Positions 42,020-51,420 of a stretch of 64,000 nucleotides of DNA are shown here, piece after piece. The stretch is taken from positions 434,001 through 498,000 of the forward strand of contig JACKHM010000004.1 of assembly GCA_020638995.1 (NCBI GenBank), written 5' to 3'. The DNA is from Planctomycetaceae bacterium (GTDB lineage: Bacteria; Planctomycetota; Planctomycetia; Pirellulales; Pirellulaceae). The translations under genes were made by a program, and so were the position numbers. The notes under the pieces were generated by a model. That model was given only the letters and a program-made list of their open reading frames with translations, was not told the DNA's origin and made no database searches. Every line of letters begins with the position of its first letter. Within the stretch, counting starts at the first letter, position 1.

Positions 42020-43294
42020 CTACTTTCCCAAAGACGCGACCGCCGGCAACATACCCGATTTGTCAAACGGCAACGGGCGCATGTCGCTGATAATCTCGAG
42101 GTCCTCCCGAGCTCGCGCCTCCTCGTAGTAGGCTGCGGAACACTCGACTTCTGCGACATCAAGGGTATTGTGAATCCACATCAGCTTCGCATCGACGGGT
42201 TCCGTGAGGCCGATGGTGGGAAGCGACACGTCGAGCACTTCGCGATCGCTGGGGTAGTGGACCGGAATCATGGCCCCGGTGGCGTGGCCGCCGGTGAGAC
42301 AATTAGTTCGCGTGATCGCGATATCGATGGCATCAATGGCCCGAGTCAGAGCAAACTCTGCCAATCCGATACCCGTGGCATTGCCGTGCGTTTCTACAGT
42401 TAAACCACGGATAATGATGTTACGAATCTTCGGCCATTCGTTCTCGGCGGCGACATGATCCAGATATTTTCTCCCCACGACGTTGGTGTCCATGCCTGTG
42501 CCGCTGATGTTCTTTCCGATCTCATCGATCATCAAGAGGTCCGCTGTTTTGAACGGCAAACTTGGCAGCCACTTTTTGGCGAGGACTAGCAATTCCTTTT
42601 CGCGATCCTCGAATTCATCGGGGGCGACCGCTTTGATCTTTGCCGTCTCGTCATATCCATTCTCGACGATGGCGACACCGGCTACGACTCGGCATTTTGC
42701 CAGCACTTCGCGGGCGACGCTGCGAACGATTTGTCCAAAACTGTAATCTTTGATCGCGCGATGATAGATCTTGGCTCCGGCGTGTTTTCCAAGCCCGATC
42801 AGCATCATCTTCATCAAACCGCTCTCGATATCTCCATAGAAGCCGGTGTGCGGCTTGACTCGCCCACAAACGACGACATGGTCGGCTCCGAAAGCGTGCT
42901 TGTCAAAGTGGACGTCAAAGCCCTCGGCAGCTTGGCACACGACAACAGTTTCCATGCTGGCGCGGATGGGGCAGCCGCAAAACTCTTCCGTGATGCCATA
43001 GCCTTCGATGATGCTTCGCTGGCCCTCCGCGGTGCCGCCACCGTGGCTGCCCATCGCTGGGACGACGAATGGTTTCGCGCCGAGAGTCTTGAAGTGCTCA
43101 ACGATTGCGCGGATTACCAAGTGAATACTCGCGATGCCTCGGCTGCCCGCGGTAATCGCGACGGATTGACCGGGCTTGACTATGCTTTGGAGCGATAGCC
43201 CCGACAACTGCGAGGCAACCTCAGTGGCGATGTCCGTTACCTGCGGTCGTTCGAAGGTTTGACGAACACGAAAGATCTGCGGGTAATCGGACAT
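42020..43294 (-). CDS. LarA-like (DUF2088) protein
   Basis: A 424-residue cytoplasmic protein of the lactate-racemase LarA N-terminal superfamily. Features include the early SVAITAGSRGIASIHLVIRA (about 45-65), GAKPFVVPAMGSHGGGTAEG (about 75-95) and FGADHVVVCGRVKPHTGFYG at about 140-160, where the HTG histidine corresponds to the conserved pocket; the C-terminal half (NISGTGMDTNVVG, THGNATGIGLAEFA) is also conserved-looking. LarA binds a nickel pincer nucleotide attached to a lysine, whereas LarA paralogues act on other 2-hydroxyacids; assignment beyond the superfamily is not possible. The ATG at 43294 was preferred over GTG at 43306, which overlaps the CGGAG ribosome site. Convergent with the preceding gene (7 bp gap). 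Confidence 0.8.
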   Translation of the reverse strand: MSDYPQIFRVRQTFERPQVTDIATEVASQLSGLSLQSIVKPGQSVAITAGSRGIASIHLVIRAIVEHFKTLGAKPFVVPAMGSHGGGTAEGQRSIIEGYGITEEFCGCPIRASMETVVVCQAAEGFDVHFDKHAFGADHVVVCGRVKPHTGFYGDIESGLMKMMLIGLGKHAGAKIYHRAIKDYSFGQIVRSVAREVLAKCRVVAGVAIVENGYDETAKIKAVAPDEFEDREKELLVLAKKWLPSLPFKTADLLMIDEIGKNISGTGMDTNVVGRKYLDHVAAENEWPKIRNIIIRGLTVETHGNATGIGLAEFALTRAIDAIDIAITRTNCLTGGHATGAMIPVHYPSDREVLDVSLPTIGLTEPVDAKLMWIHNTLDVAEVECSAAYYEEARAREDLEIISDMRPLPFDKSGMLPAVASLGK

Positions 43295-43490
43295 TTCGAG
43301 TGCCACTCCGGGGCGCGATGAAAGGGATTCGAGTTGCTTTTATAGCACAAGTTCCACGTAGGCCACTATGGTTCACCTTTGGTAATTCAGCCAAGTATAC
43401 TGGTGCCTGTCCCGTCGTTTCAGATGCCCCTTTTTCCGTTCGGCGATTCCAGAGCCGTATTTGGGGGCTCGCGGCACTTTGGAGCGTTGG

Positions 43491-44747
43491 ATGCCGATTG
43501 AATTCTATTGCCCCGGTTGCGGAAATCTGATGCGTACACCCGACGAAACGGCGGGACGCAAGGGCCGCTGTCCGACATGTTCCGTGAAAGTTCAAATTCC
43601 GCAGAGTTCTGTCGCAGCAACTTCCTCGGAAATTTCTATCGAGCACACGGCAACGTCTTCGCGTCGCAACACGAAGAAGCCCGAACCCATTCGCCTGGAC
43701 TGCAGCCGTTGTGGTGAGAATCTAAGTATCGCCGCGGCAAATGCAGGTAAGAAAGGAGAATGCCCGCACTGTGGCGAGATCATTTCGATTCCGTGGAAGT
43801 CACCAAGCTCACTGGAGCGATGGAAAGGAACGCCAAAATCCGAGGCAATCCCTTCGGTGACGCGAACATCGACGGCGGCGTCCAAAGAGCCGCCCTCGCT
43901 CGTACGAGCCGGCGGCGAAAAGATCGAGTTTCATTGCTCCAACTGCCACGAGGTTGTCAGAGTTGGGGCCGCCGCGGCGGGAAAAAGGGGGCAATGTCCG
44001 CGGTGTAAAGCTGTCATCAATATCCCGACAAAATCAACGACCGTCGCAGGACTGGAGCACATTTCGAACGAACAGCCCGCACAGATTCAATCCCAGATCG
44101 ACCCCCCCACGTCGATATCCGGACTGACGCCGCTTCCCAGCCCATCACCCGGGTTGTCAGAACCCACAAACATGGAGGCTTTCGACGCATTGTCGCCACT
44201 CGAACCACTTGGGCTGACGCCACTCGGGCCGGTCAGGGCTACGACCTCGAACTCGGATTCCTTCGGAAGTGACCCTTTCGCTCAAGATCTAAATACCTAT
44301 TCGACACCGAATCCAGTTGCAAATCGTCTTGTCCCTGCACGAGGCGAAGCTCGTTCGGGAGCCGAAATCGCAACTATGGTCTGCGGTGGTTTCTTGGTCT
44401 TCTATGCGGTCGGACAGATCGTTCTCCTAATCATCTCGCTTTCCATTCAGGGCGTCGGAGCGTTCAGCGCTCTTGACCAGTTGAGTGGTCGATCCGAAGA
44501 AGACACTGCCTTTATTATGGGGAGTTTCGGCGGCCACCTTGTAGCGATTGCTCTCAGCGGTGTGGTCATGCTTGCGATCTTAGGCGGTGGCATTCAGATG
44601 TTACGGCTCAAGGCCTGGGGATTGTGCTTGGCAGCGTGTATCCTAACGATGCTGCCCTGCAATTGTTTCTGCGTTCTTGGCCTCCCGCTAGGAATTTGGG
44701 GTACGGTCATGTTGTCGCTCAGTTCGGTCCGGTCAGCATTCCACTAA
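43491..44747 (+). CDS. Triple zinc-ribbon membrane protein
   Basis: A 418-residue protein starting MPIEFYCPGCGNLMRTPDET. It carries three related zinc ribbons: residues 7-33 (CPGC..CPTC), about 80-105 (CSRC..CPHC) and about 155-180 (CSNC..CPRC), each followed by a 'AGKRGxCPxC...I.IP' tail. A proline/serine-rich linker (about 190-290) leads to three or four C-terminal transmembrane helices (VCGGFLVFYAVGQIVLLII, LVAIALSGVVMLAILGG, CILTMLPCNCFCVLGL). GGAG lies seven bases before the ATG at 43491. First of three such genes in a row. The ribbons would be cytoplasmic; no enzymatic domain. Function unknown. Confidence 0.85.
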   Translation: MPIEFYCPGCGNLMRTPDETAGRKGRCPTCSVKVQIPQSSVAATSSEISIEHTATSSRRNTKKPEPIRLDCSRCGENLSIAAANAGKKGECPHCGEIISIPWKSPSSLERWKGTPKSEAIPSVTRTSTAASKEPPSLVRAGGEKIEFHCSNCHEVVRVGAAAAGKRGQCPRCKAVINIPTKSTTVAGLEHISNEQPAQIQSQIDPPTSISGLTPLPSPSPGLSEPTNMEAFDALSPLEPLGLTPLGPVRATTSNSDSFGSDPFAQDLNTYSTPNPVANRLVPARGEARSGAEIATMVCGGFLVFYAVGQIVLLIISLSIQGVGAFSALDQLSGRSEEDTAFIMGSFGGHLVAIALSGVVMLAILGGGIQMLRLKAWGLCLAACILTMLPCNCFCVLGLPLGIWGTVMLSLSSVRSAFH

Positions 44748-44818
44748 TGTTCGACCCTCGTGCAAGGCAAATCGAATTCATAAAGGTCTACCTGGCTGCA
44801 AAGATTCGGAGTTTTTCC

Positions 44819-45799
44819 ATGCCAATTCAGTTTCAGTGCCCTCACTGCCAACATGCGATGCAGTTGCCCGACACCGCTGCCGGTAAGCAAGGCAAATGTC
44901 CAAACTGTTCAAACGCCGTGACGGTACCCGCCGGTTCGGCCGCGCCCTCGAATCCACATGACGAGGAGTTTTGGTCCGAGTTGGATGAGAAGAAGGAAAG
45001 TGCTCCAGCGGAGGTGGACGGGCATGCGCCGGTCAAGCGAAGCGACGCTCAGATCTTAAAACGGATGCTGGGTAAGGTCGAAGAGGCAAAAACCGTTAAG
45101 CGGATTGGTATGCCGTGGGAACGCCCTAAGGAAGGCGGTATGTTTGACCGCTACTGGGACACAGCCATCGGAGTGATGAATCATGCTACCGACACGTTCG
45201 CCGAAATGAAGCTTACGGGCGGGATCGGATCGCCGATGAAGTTCTTGCTTCTCGGCGCATTGCTGGGATCGTTGATCGGGGCGGTTTATGGACTAGTCGG
45301 TAACGTGATCGGCATCGTCGGTAACCCCGATCTGACGAGTCAGGTCGCCGAGGATGCAGAGGGCGAGGATGCCGAGTCGGCCCCGGCGCCCGGCGGTGTT
45401 GTGATTACCGTGGCGATGGGCATCTTTATGGCGGTTGCCTTCGTAGCAACTTTTGTGGGCGGAGTGATAGGTGGAATTCTGCATACGTTCCTTCAAGCGG
45501 CGGGCCTACAAGTCGCTTTACCAATGGTTGGAGTAAAAGAGGCCAATTTCGAAACGAACTTCCGAGTCGCGGCGTTTACCAACGGCTCGATCTACCTGTG
45601 TAATATCGTGCCCGGACTTGGTGGAGCGTTTATGTTGTTCCTTTGGTTCAATGGCATGATCAAAGGTCTTGAATCGGTCTACAAGATCCCGAGCAAGACA
45701 GCCGGATTGGCAGTGTTCCTTCTGTTCATTCCTTTGGTATTGCCGATTGTTGCAGTCGTTGGGTTCTTCGTACTGTCGATGTTGGGATACCTCGGTTAG
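44819..45799 (+). CDS. Zinc-ribbon membrane protein, Yip1-like
   Basis: A 326-residue protein starting MPIQFQCPHCQHAMQLPDTA with one N-terminal ribbon (CPHC..CPNC, residues 7-33), a charged linker (about 40-120) and five or so hydrophobic helices in the C-terminal half (FLLLGALLGSLIGAVYGLVG, VVITVAMGIFMAVAFVATFV, GGILHTFLQAAGL, IVPGLGGAFMLFLWF, VFLLFIPLVLPIVAVVGFFV). The helix arrangement with FLQAAGLQVALPMVG resembles Yip1-type membrane domains. GGAG precedes the ATG by seven bases. It begins 71 bp after the previous member and is probably co-transcribed. Function unknown; shared N-terminal motif suggests duplication followed by divergence of the membrane part. Confidence 0.82.
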   Translation: MPIQFQCPHCQHAMQLPDTAAGKQGKCPNCSNAVTVPAGSAAPSNPHDEEFWSELDEKKESAPAEVDGHAPVKRSDAQILKRMLGKVEEAKTVKRIGMPWERPKEGGMFDRYWDTAIGVMNHATDTFAEMKLTGGIGSPMKFLLLGALLGSLIGAVYGLVGNVIGIVGNPDLTSQVAEDAEGEDAESAPAPGGVVITVAMGIFMAVAFVATFVGGVIGGILHTFLQAAGLQVALPMVGVKEANFETNFRVAAFTNGSIYLCNIVPGLGGAFMLFLWFNGMIKGLESVYKIPSKTAGLAVFLLFIPLVLPIVAVVGFFVLSMLGYLG

Positions 45800-45851
45800 C
45801 GTCCAAGTCGGCGAGTACGCCGTTTGTCACGTGAGGGAAGGGGAGAGCCCG

Positions 45852-46886
45852 ATGCCAATAGAATTTCGATGTACTAGCTGTGACAAGCTGCTTCGCACTC
45901 CTGACGACAGTGCAGGTAAGAATGCAAAGTGTCCGCAGTGTGGCGGGATCGTCGCTGTCCCGTTGGCGAGCCCTACAGAAAGCATCGCAACTCTGCCACC
46001 GACGGAGTCTCCGTTTGCTGAGATCGATGCGTCTGAGAGACTGGTGTCGAGTGCGGGATCTGGCTCGCCCAATCCGTACGCCTCGCCACAAATCACTGCA
46101 CCGCTGATTAAAGAGCAACAAAGCACCGCCGACCTTTCGCATCACCTGATTTCGTTCGATGAAGTTTTGCGGATGAGTTGGGAACTCGTGCAGAATCAGT
46201 TAGGGCAAATCGCGCTGTGTGGACTGCTATACCTGGCGATTGTGTTGGGTGCCAACATCGCGGTCGGAGCGGTCGGTGCAGTCGGTCAGGCAGTCAACGA
46301 GCCCGGTGTTCAAATTGTTGGTCAAGTTTTGTCGCAAGTGGTAGGATTTGTTGTAAACTCCTACCTGCAACTGGGGTTGCTGATCTTTGGTTTACGACTC
46401 GTTCGCACTGGCACACCTCGCGTGTCGGATCTGTTCGCGGTAAAGCCTTTCCTGTGGCGCGGGCTGGGGTTATTTCTGATGATTACGATCATTTACTATG
46501 CGGTGATGATCGTTTGCCTCGCACCCGCTTTCGGGACACTCCTAACAGAGCAGCAGGAGCTCATAATTCCGGCATTCGTACTCTGCGTTTTGCTCGGCGT
46601 CGGGGTCGGCGTTTATGCGATCCTGCGGATGGCGTTGGCGGGTGCATTCTTGGTAGACCGAGACGTCGGCGTCATGGAATCGCTAAGATTGTCGGACCAA
46701 TTCATGACGGGTAACAAGTTGACGACACTCCTGCTGGGGATCGTAACAGGGATCATCGGTATGTTCTTTGTTTTGATTACATGTTGCTTGGGATCGGTTG
46801 TCGTCACGCCTTTCATGCTTGGCGTGCTCATTCCGACGGTCTACCTTCAGGCGACCGGGCAAACGACTTATCGATCGGTACGTTAG
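45852..46886 (+). CDS. Zinc-ribbon membrane protein, multi-pass
   Basis: A 344-residue protein starting MPIEFRCTSCDKLLRTPDDS with one ribbon (CTSC..CPQC), a linker rich in serine and proline (about 40-100) and about six transmembrane helices (ALCGLLYLAIVLGANIAVGA, VVGFVVNSYLQLGLLIFGL, LFLMITIIYYAVMIVCLAP, IPAFVLCVLLGVGVGVYAI, LLGIVTGIIGMFFVLIT, VVVTPFMLGVLIPTVYLQA). The membrane part resembles DUF975 or glycerophosphodiester-phosphodiesterase-type membrane domains. The ATG at 45852 has GGGGAG upstream and matches the MPIEF start of its neighbours; the longer frame is not used. Third of the cluster, 52 bp after the second. Confidence 0.83.
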   Translation: MPIEFRCTSCDKLLRTPDDSAGKNAKCPQCGGIVAVPLASPTESIATLPPTESPFAEIDASERLVSSAGSGSPNPYASPQITAPLIKEQQSTADLSHHLISFDEVLRMSWELVQNQLGQIALCGLLYLAIVLGANIAVGAVGAVGQAVNEPGVQIVGQVLSQVVGFVVNSYLQLGLLIFGLRLVRTGTPRVSDLFAVKPFLWRGLGLFLMITIIYYAVMIVCLAPAFGTLLTEQQELIIPAFVLCVLLGVGVGVYAILRMALAGAFLVDRDVGVMESLRLSDQFMTGNKLTTLLLGIVTGIIGMFFVLITCCLGSVVVTPFMLGVLIPTVYLQATGQTTYRSVR

Positions 46887-47340
46887 TTCCAGTTGCACAA
46901 AAAAATGTATTTCGCATCAGCCGTCTCGACTCGATTTCCACGCTCCAATCGCGTTGCCGAGCATTTCAGACACACCATTCGAACGACGATCGTGCGTGCT
47001 CACACAGGACAGATCCTCTGGCCCGATCTTCTGGTGGTTTCAACCCATACTTTTTGGTGAACTCGAAACGACGAACTCAATGAGGCCGGGCCGATAAGAC
47101 TGCGCATCCAGATTCGACCGAAATCCGGATCTTCGGGCCTTCTTGGGAACCGTGTACTTGAGTTAATGTGAAGCTGTAACAATGCAATAGTTGGTCCGCC
47201 AGCTATCCGCCGGTCGTAACGAACATGCAGGAAGTTTTGTGGTGTTGCTAGAGTGTCGGATAGAAAGCGTGCGAAAACGCTACACGGAGTCAATCTTTAC
47301 TGGCTAGCGAGCCGATCCAAAAACTAACGAATAGGTAAGC
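46887..47340. other. Intergenic, no clear gene
   Basis: Overlapping short frames only. No tRNA, hairpin or promoter that I would defend. It separates the zinc-ribbon cluster from the PAS-GAF-receiver gene. Confidence 0.4.
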
Positions 47341-49146
47341 GTGGAGCGGTTGTTCACTTGGCGGGTGAGATTTATAATTCTCGCGGTTGAGGCCGTTTTT
47401 CAGGAAGGAGTTTTGGGCATTTTGTCACACAGCCCCAAGATACTGTGTGTGTCCGATAAAGACTCCGCTATTGCTTCCGTTGTGGAGCAACTGCGAGGTG
47501 CGGCTGAAGTTGTTGACGTTTCGAGCCCCGTTCGGGCGCTTGCAAGACTGAGCCGCCAACCTGACGAGTTTGACGCTCTGTACGTAGCGGCCGCCCATTT
47601 CCAAGAGGCATTTAAGCTCGGTAGACTCCTCCAAAACGAGCGGATTTTGGACGGTATGCCCGATGGCGTCGCAATGCTGGACGTCGACAACTCGATCCTG
47701 TGGGCAAACGCCAAGTACCGGGAGTGGTGTCATAAGTCGGAGGTTGTTGGTCTCGGGTTTTATCAAGCGTTGGGAAATCCTGAAATCTTGGGACCCGACT
47801 TTTGCCCTTTCCACACGGCGTTGGCGACCGGGCAACCAAGTATCTCGACACTTCGCTCTGGCGATTTGTACTTCCAGACCCACGCTGCCCCTGTCGACGA
47901 ACCGGATGGACAATCTCAATACCTGATTGTGACGGTAAGAGACGTTAGTGCCGAAATGCTCCAACAGCAGAAGCTTGCAGCGATTCATAAGGCCGGAATC
48001 GAATTGGCAGATTTGACTCCCGATGAAGTTTTTAACATGGGAGTCGATGAGCGGATCGAACTGCTAAAGTCCAACATCCTCCATTACACCCAGGATCTTT
48101 TGAACTTCGACGTGGTTGAGATCCGAGTTAAGGACGAGGAAACGGGGCGGTTGGAGCAGTTACTGTCCTATGGCATCGACGAGGATGCTGCTCGCCGCCC
48201 GCTGTATGCCTCTCCTTCGGACAACGGCGTCACTGGTTTCGTGGCTGCGACGGGGAAAAGCTATCTCTGTGAAGACACGACCGAAGACCCGCTCTACCTC
48301 GTTGGCTTTCAAGGTGCGAAGAGTTCGTTAACCGTTCCTTTGATCTTTCATGATCAAGTTATTGGGACGTTTAACGTCGAGAGTCCGGAGCCGCGTGCCT
48401 TCACGGAGAGCGATCTTCAGTTCTTGGAGATTTTTTCTCGAGATATCGCGGTCGCGCTGAACACTTTAGAATTGATGGTTGCCCAGCGTGCTAGCACCGC
48501 TCAGGAGAGCGTGGAAGCCATTCACGGTGCCGTTGCCCTGCCCGTTGACGAGATTTTGAACGACGCCGTAAATGTCATGGAGCGGTACATTGGCCATGAG
48601 CCGGAAGTCGTTCAGCGTTTGCAGCGGATCTTGAAAAATGCACGCGACATCAAGCAAGTCATCCACGAAGTCGGGCAATCGCTGGCGCCAGCCGAAGCCG
48701 TGCCAGCTTGCCCTGAGATGACGAAACACGCGAAACTCCGTGGGTGCCGAGTCCTGGTTGTGGACGCCGATGACAGCGTCCGAAACGACGCGCATGCACT
48801 GCTAGACCGCTACGGTTGCAATGTCGAGACTGCACATGAGGGCGGAGAAGCCGTCTTTATGGTGCGAAACTGTGGCCCAGGTGTCGAATATGACGTCATC
48901 ATCGCAGATATTCGGCTGCCCGATGTAAACGGCTACGAGCTGCTCGTGAATCTCAAAGATATTCTCGAACCAGTGCCCTTGGTGCTAATGACGGGTTTTG
49001 GGTACGATCCCGGCCACTCGATCGTGAAGGCACGACAGGCGGGATTGCATCCGAAGGCGATCCTGTACAAGCCATTCCGGCTCGATCAACTGCTTGAAAC
49101 GGTTGAGTGTATGTTGGATGTCTACGGACGCGTTCCGCAAATTTAA
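47341..49146 (+). CDS. PAS-GAF-receiver signalling protein without output domain
   Basis: A 601-residue protein by the GTG at 47341; the real start may be 8-24 codons later, because the first 24 residues look unlike the receiver-like region beginning KILCVSDKD. Residues about 35-95 resemble a degenerate receiver. A PAS domain follows (about 100-205, ILDGMPDGVAMLDVDNSILW), then a GAF domain (about 235-380, LLNFDVVEIRVKDEETG and GTFNVESPEPRAFTESDLQF). A helical linker leads to a complete receiver (about 475-595) with VVDADDS, phospho-acceptor Asp in VIIADIRLPD, T in LMTGF and K in LYKPF. No histidine kinase, GGDEF or DNA-binding domain is present, so it must signal through a partner. Monocistronic. 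Confidence 0.82.
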   Translation: MERLFTWRVRFIILAVEAVFQEGVLGILSHSPKILCVSDKDSAIASVVEQLRGAAEVVDVSSPVRALARLSRQPDEFDALYVAAAHFQEAFKLGRLLQNERILDGMPDGVAMLDVDNSILWANAKYREWCHKSEVVGLGFYQALGNPEILGPDFCPFHTALATGQPSISTLRSGDLYFQTHAAPVDEPDGQSQYLIVTVRDVSAEMLQQQKLAAIHKAGIELADLTPDEVFNMGVDERIELLKSNILHYTQDLLNFDVVEIRVKDEETGRLEQLLSYGIDEDAARRPLYASPSDNGVTGFVAATGKSYLCEDTTEDPLYLVGFQGAKSSLTVPLIFHDQVIGTFNVESPEPRAFTESDLQFLEIFSRDIAVALNTLELMVAQRASTAQESVEAIHGAVALPVDEILNDAVNVMERYIGHEPEVVQRLQRILKNARDIKQVIHEVGQSLAPAEAVPACPEMTKHAKLRGCRVLVVDADDSVRNDAHALLDRYGCNVETAHEGGEAVFMVRNCGPGVEYDVIIADIRLPDVNGYELLVNLKDILEPVPLVLMTGFGYDPGHSIVKARQAGLHPKAILYKPFRLDQLLETVECMLDVYGRVPQI

Positions 49147-49221
49147 GCTTCCGCGGCGGTCGGATGTTGGTCGGCTGTAACGCTGAAGGGTTTGTTGTGG
49201 TGGCGCCCGTTAATCGTCGCC

Positions 49222-50493
49222 ATGCCAACTCCTAGGCAGTTTCTTACCATGCAATTCTCGCAGTACGCTCTATTGCTCACTGGGATGCTAGGGCATCTCG
49301 CTTTATGGGTCGCGTTGTTCAATCGCAATCACGCGATCGGCTTCCCACGACGCGTCGTCCAAGCAACGGAGAAGTTTCATATAGGAGTGGCGGTCGGAGT
49401 TCTAGTGTATTGGTGGTGCCGAGTTATCACGGCGGGGTTCCCCGAGAATCCGACATCCGCGCTATTCTCTGAACGTCCCGTAGAAGCGGTCTACTTTTTC
49501 GTTTGCTGTGGTTTTATGGCTTACGTCGCAGTTATTTGGCTTTACCGCCGGCTCCACGAAACGCCCCCCGCAAACCTTCTAGACGCAGTGACGGTAGTTC
49601 ACGATGTACAGAGTGCCGCCGACCAACCGCTTGCTAGTGGTGCCGTGGCGAAGGCACTCGCCCTCGTACCGCGAAACGAAATGACCAAGCTATCGGTTAC
49701 CGCAAAGAGCTTTGCACTTCCGTTGCTGGACACGCGTCTCGAAAACTTGACGATCGCGCACCTATCGGATTTGCATTTCACGGGAAAACTGACTCGCAAA
49801 TACTTCGACTTCGTTGTCGATCGTGTTAACGAAATGCAGCCTGACTTGATCGTTGTGACGGGCGACATCGTCGACAAGGATGAATGTGTCACTTGGATTC
49901 CGGAGACGCTTGGTAGGTTGCGTGCCCGATACGCAAAGTTCTTTATCCTTGGAAACCACGACAAACGCGTGTCGGATGTTTCGAGCCTCCGACGAACGAT
50001 TACCGATGCTGGTTTCGTTGATCTGGGCAGCCGATGGGAGTACGTTTTTATTGATGGATGCAAGGTCCTGTTCGCCGGGAATGAGCGTCCCTGGTTCGGC
50101 GTTGCTCCGGACGTGCCTCCTGTCGCAAGGGGGCCAGACGGCACGCCCGTTTTGCGCATTTTGTTATCGCATTCGCCGGACCAGCTCCCTTGGGCTCGGA
50201 GGCATAACTTTGATCTCATGTTCGCAGGACATACTCACGGCGGTCAGATACGGTTGCCATTGATTGGGCCGATCGTTGCACCTAGCCACTTTGGTGTGAA
50301 GTACGCCAGCGGCGTTTTCTTTGAGTTTCCCACGCTCGTTCATGTCAGCCGCGGCGTTTCCGGTCTCGATCCGATACGTATCAACTGCCTGCCGGAAGTA
50401 ACGAAGGTTACGCTCCGAGCAGCAATCTCGGACAAGGAACTGCGGAAAGTTCGCCATCCGGATTCGTTGTTGCTGGCGGAACCGGCGTGTTGA
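49222..50493 (+). CDS. Membrane-anchored metallophosphoesterase
   Basis: A 423-residue protein with three N-terminal transmembrane helices (YALLLTGMLGHLALWVALF, GVAVGVLVYWWCRVITAG, AVYFFVCCGFMAYVAVIWLY) and a C-terminal calcineurin-like phosphoesterase domain. The full metal-ligand set is visible: SDLHF, VTGDIVD, GNHDKR, LLSHSPD and GHTHGGQ. Members of this type (YaeI/YkuE) hydrolyse UDP-linked or lipid-linked phosphoesters or cyclic nucleotides. The ATG at 49222 was chosen from several (49192, 49222, 49249); the membrane region begins soon after. It is followed 75 bp later by the SDR-led operon but spacing does not prove cotranscription. Confidence 0.85.
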   Translation: MPTPRQFLTMQFSQYALLLTGMLGHLALWVALFNRNHAIGFPRRVVQATEKFHIGVAVGVLVYWWCRVITAGFPENPTSALFSERPVEAVYFFVCCGFMAYVAVIWLYRRLHETPPANLLDAVTVVHDVQSAADQPLASGAVAKALALVPRNEMTKLSVTAKSFALPLLDTRLENLTIAHLSDLHFTGKLTRKYFDFVVDRVNEMQPDLIVVTGDIVDKDECVTWIPETLGRLRARYAKFFILGNHDKRVSDVSSLRRTITDAGFVDLGSRWEYVFIDGCKVLFAGNERPWFGVAPDVPPVARGPDGTPVLRILLSHSPDQLPWARRHNFDLMFAGHTHGGQIRLPLIGPIVAPSHFGVKYASGVFFEFPTLVHVSRGVSGLDPIRINCLPEVTKVTLRAAISDKELRKVRHPDSLLLAEPAC

Positions 50494-50568
50494 ACGTCGC
50501 ACCGAGATCACCACCTGCTCGTCGCGCCCCTGTTCGCGCCACTTGACGGGCGGCCGGACCATTCGAGA

Positions 50569-51420
50569 ATGGGTGTTGTGAATGGACAACGACTAGTCGA
50601 CAAAGTGATCGTCGTAATCGGCGGTACATCGGGCCTTGGGTTATCCGCAGCGGCTGCTTGTGTTGCGCACGGAGCGTGTGTGGTCGTCGTTGGTCGGAAC
50701 CCGGAAAAGTGCCGGGCGGCTCGCGAAAAACTCGGGGATCGTTGTTCGACAGTGGTGGGTGACGCGGGCCAATCTGCCACTGCCGACGAGGCTATTAACA
50801 CGGCTGTTCGCACGTTTGGCGGCTTTAACGGCCTCTATCACGTCGCCGGTGGAAGCGGAAGGTCGCGAGGCGACGGACCGGTACACGAAATCACGGACGA
50901 AGGCTGGCGTTTTACGCTGAATCTGAATCTCGATTCGCTTCTGTATTCAAATCGCGCGGCCACTCAGCAGCTACTCAGGTTGCAGCACGGCGGCAGTATC
51001 TTGAATATGTCTTCTGTGCTGGCGTATTCCCCTTCACCTCGTTTTTTCGCCACGCACGCGTATGCGGCAACCAAAGCGGCGGCGATTGGAATGACGAAAG
51101 CTTCCGCGGCCTACTACGCAAAATACGACATTCGTTTCAATGCCGTGGCTCCCGCGCTTGTCGACACGCCGCTGGCCTCACGAGCGATGTCAAATCAAGA
51201 AATACTAGAGTACGTCTCCACGAAACAGCCGCTAGACGGTGGACGCGTGGGGGTTCCGAAAGATCTCGACGACGCAGTCGTATTTCTGCTGTCGGACGAG
51301 TCGCGATTCATAACCGGACAAGTGTTGGCCGTTGATGGTGGTTGGTCGGTAGTGGAAGGGCAGTATCGAACTTCAGTTGACGCTCCCCCACGCATTCCAC
51401 CCGAGGCCACGGCAAGTTGA
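50569..51420 (+). CDS. Short-chain dehydrogenase/reductase
   Basis: A 283-residue NAD(P)-dependent SDR. It has the glycine-rich GGTSGLG near residue 18, NxxxAGG (YHVAGGSGRSRG) near 90, the catalytic serine in NMSSVLAYS near 145 and the Y-x-x-x-K site (HAYAATKAAAIG) near 163. The end reads FITGQVLAVDGGWSV, a typical SDR C-terminus. Its stop overlaps the start of the SIS gene (TGATG), making it the first gene of a translationally coupled set of four. Substrate is unknown; the neighbours suggest a sugar-derived or C1/sulfur compound. Confidence 0.9.
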   Translation: MGVVNGQRLVDKVIVVIGGTSGLGLSAAAACVAHGACVVVVGRNPEKCRAAREKLGDRCSTVVGDAGQSATADEAINTAVRTFGGFNGLYHVAGGSGRSRGDGPVHEITDEGWRFTLNLNLDSLLYSNRAATQQLLRLQHGGSILNMSSVLAYSPSPRFFATHAYAATKAAAIGMTKASAAYYAKYDIRFNAVAPALVDTPLASRAMSNQEILEYVSTKQPLDGGRVGVPKDLDDAVVFLLSDESRFITGQVLAVDGGWSVVEGQYRTSVDAPPRIPPEATAS

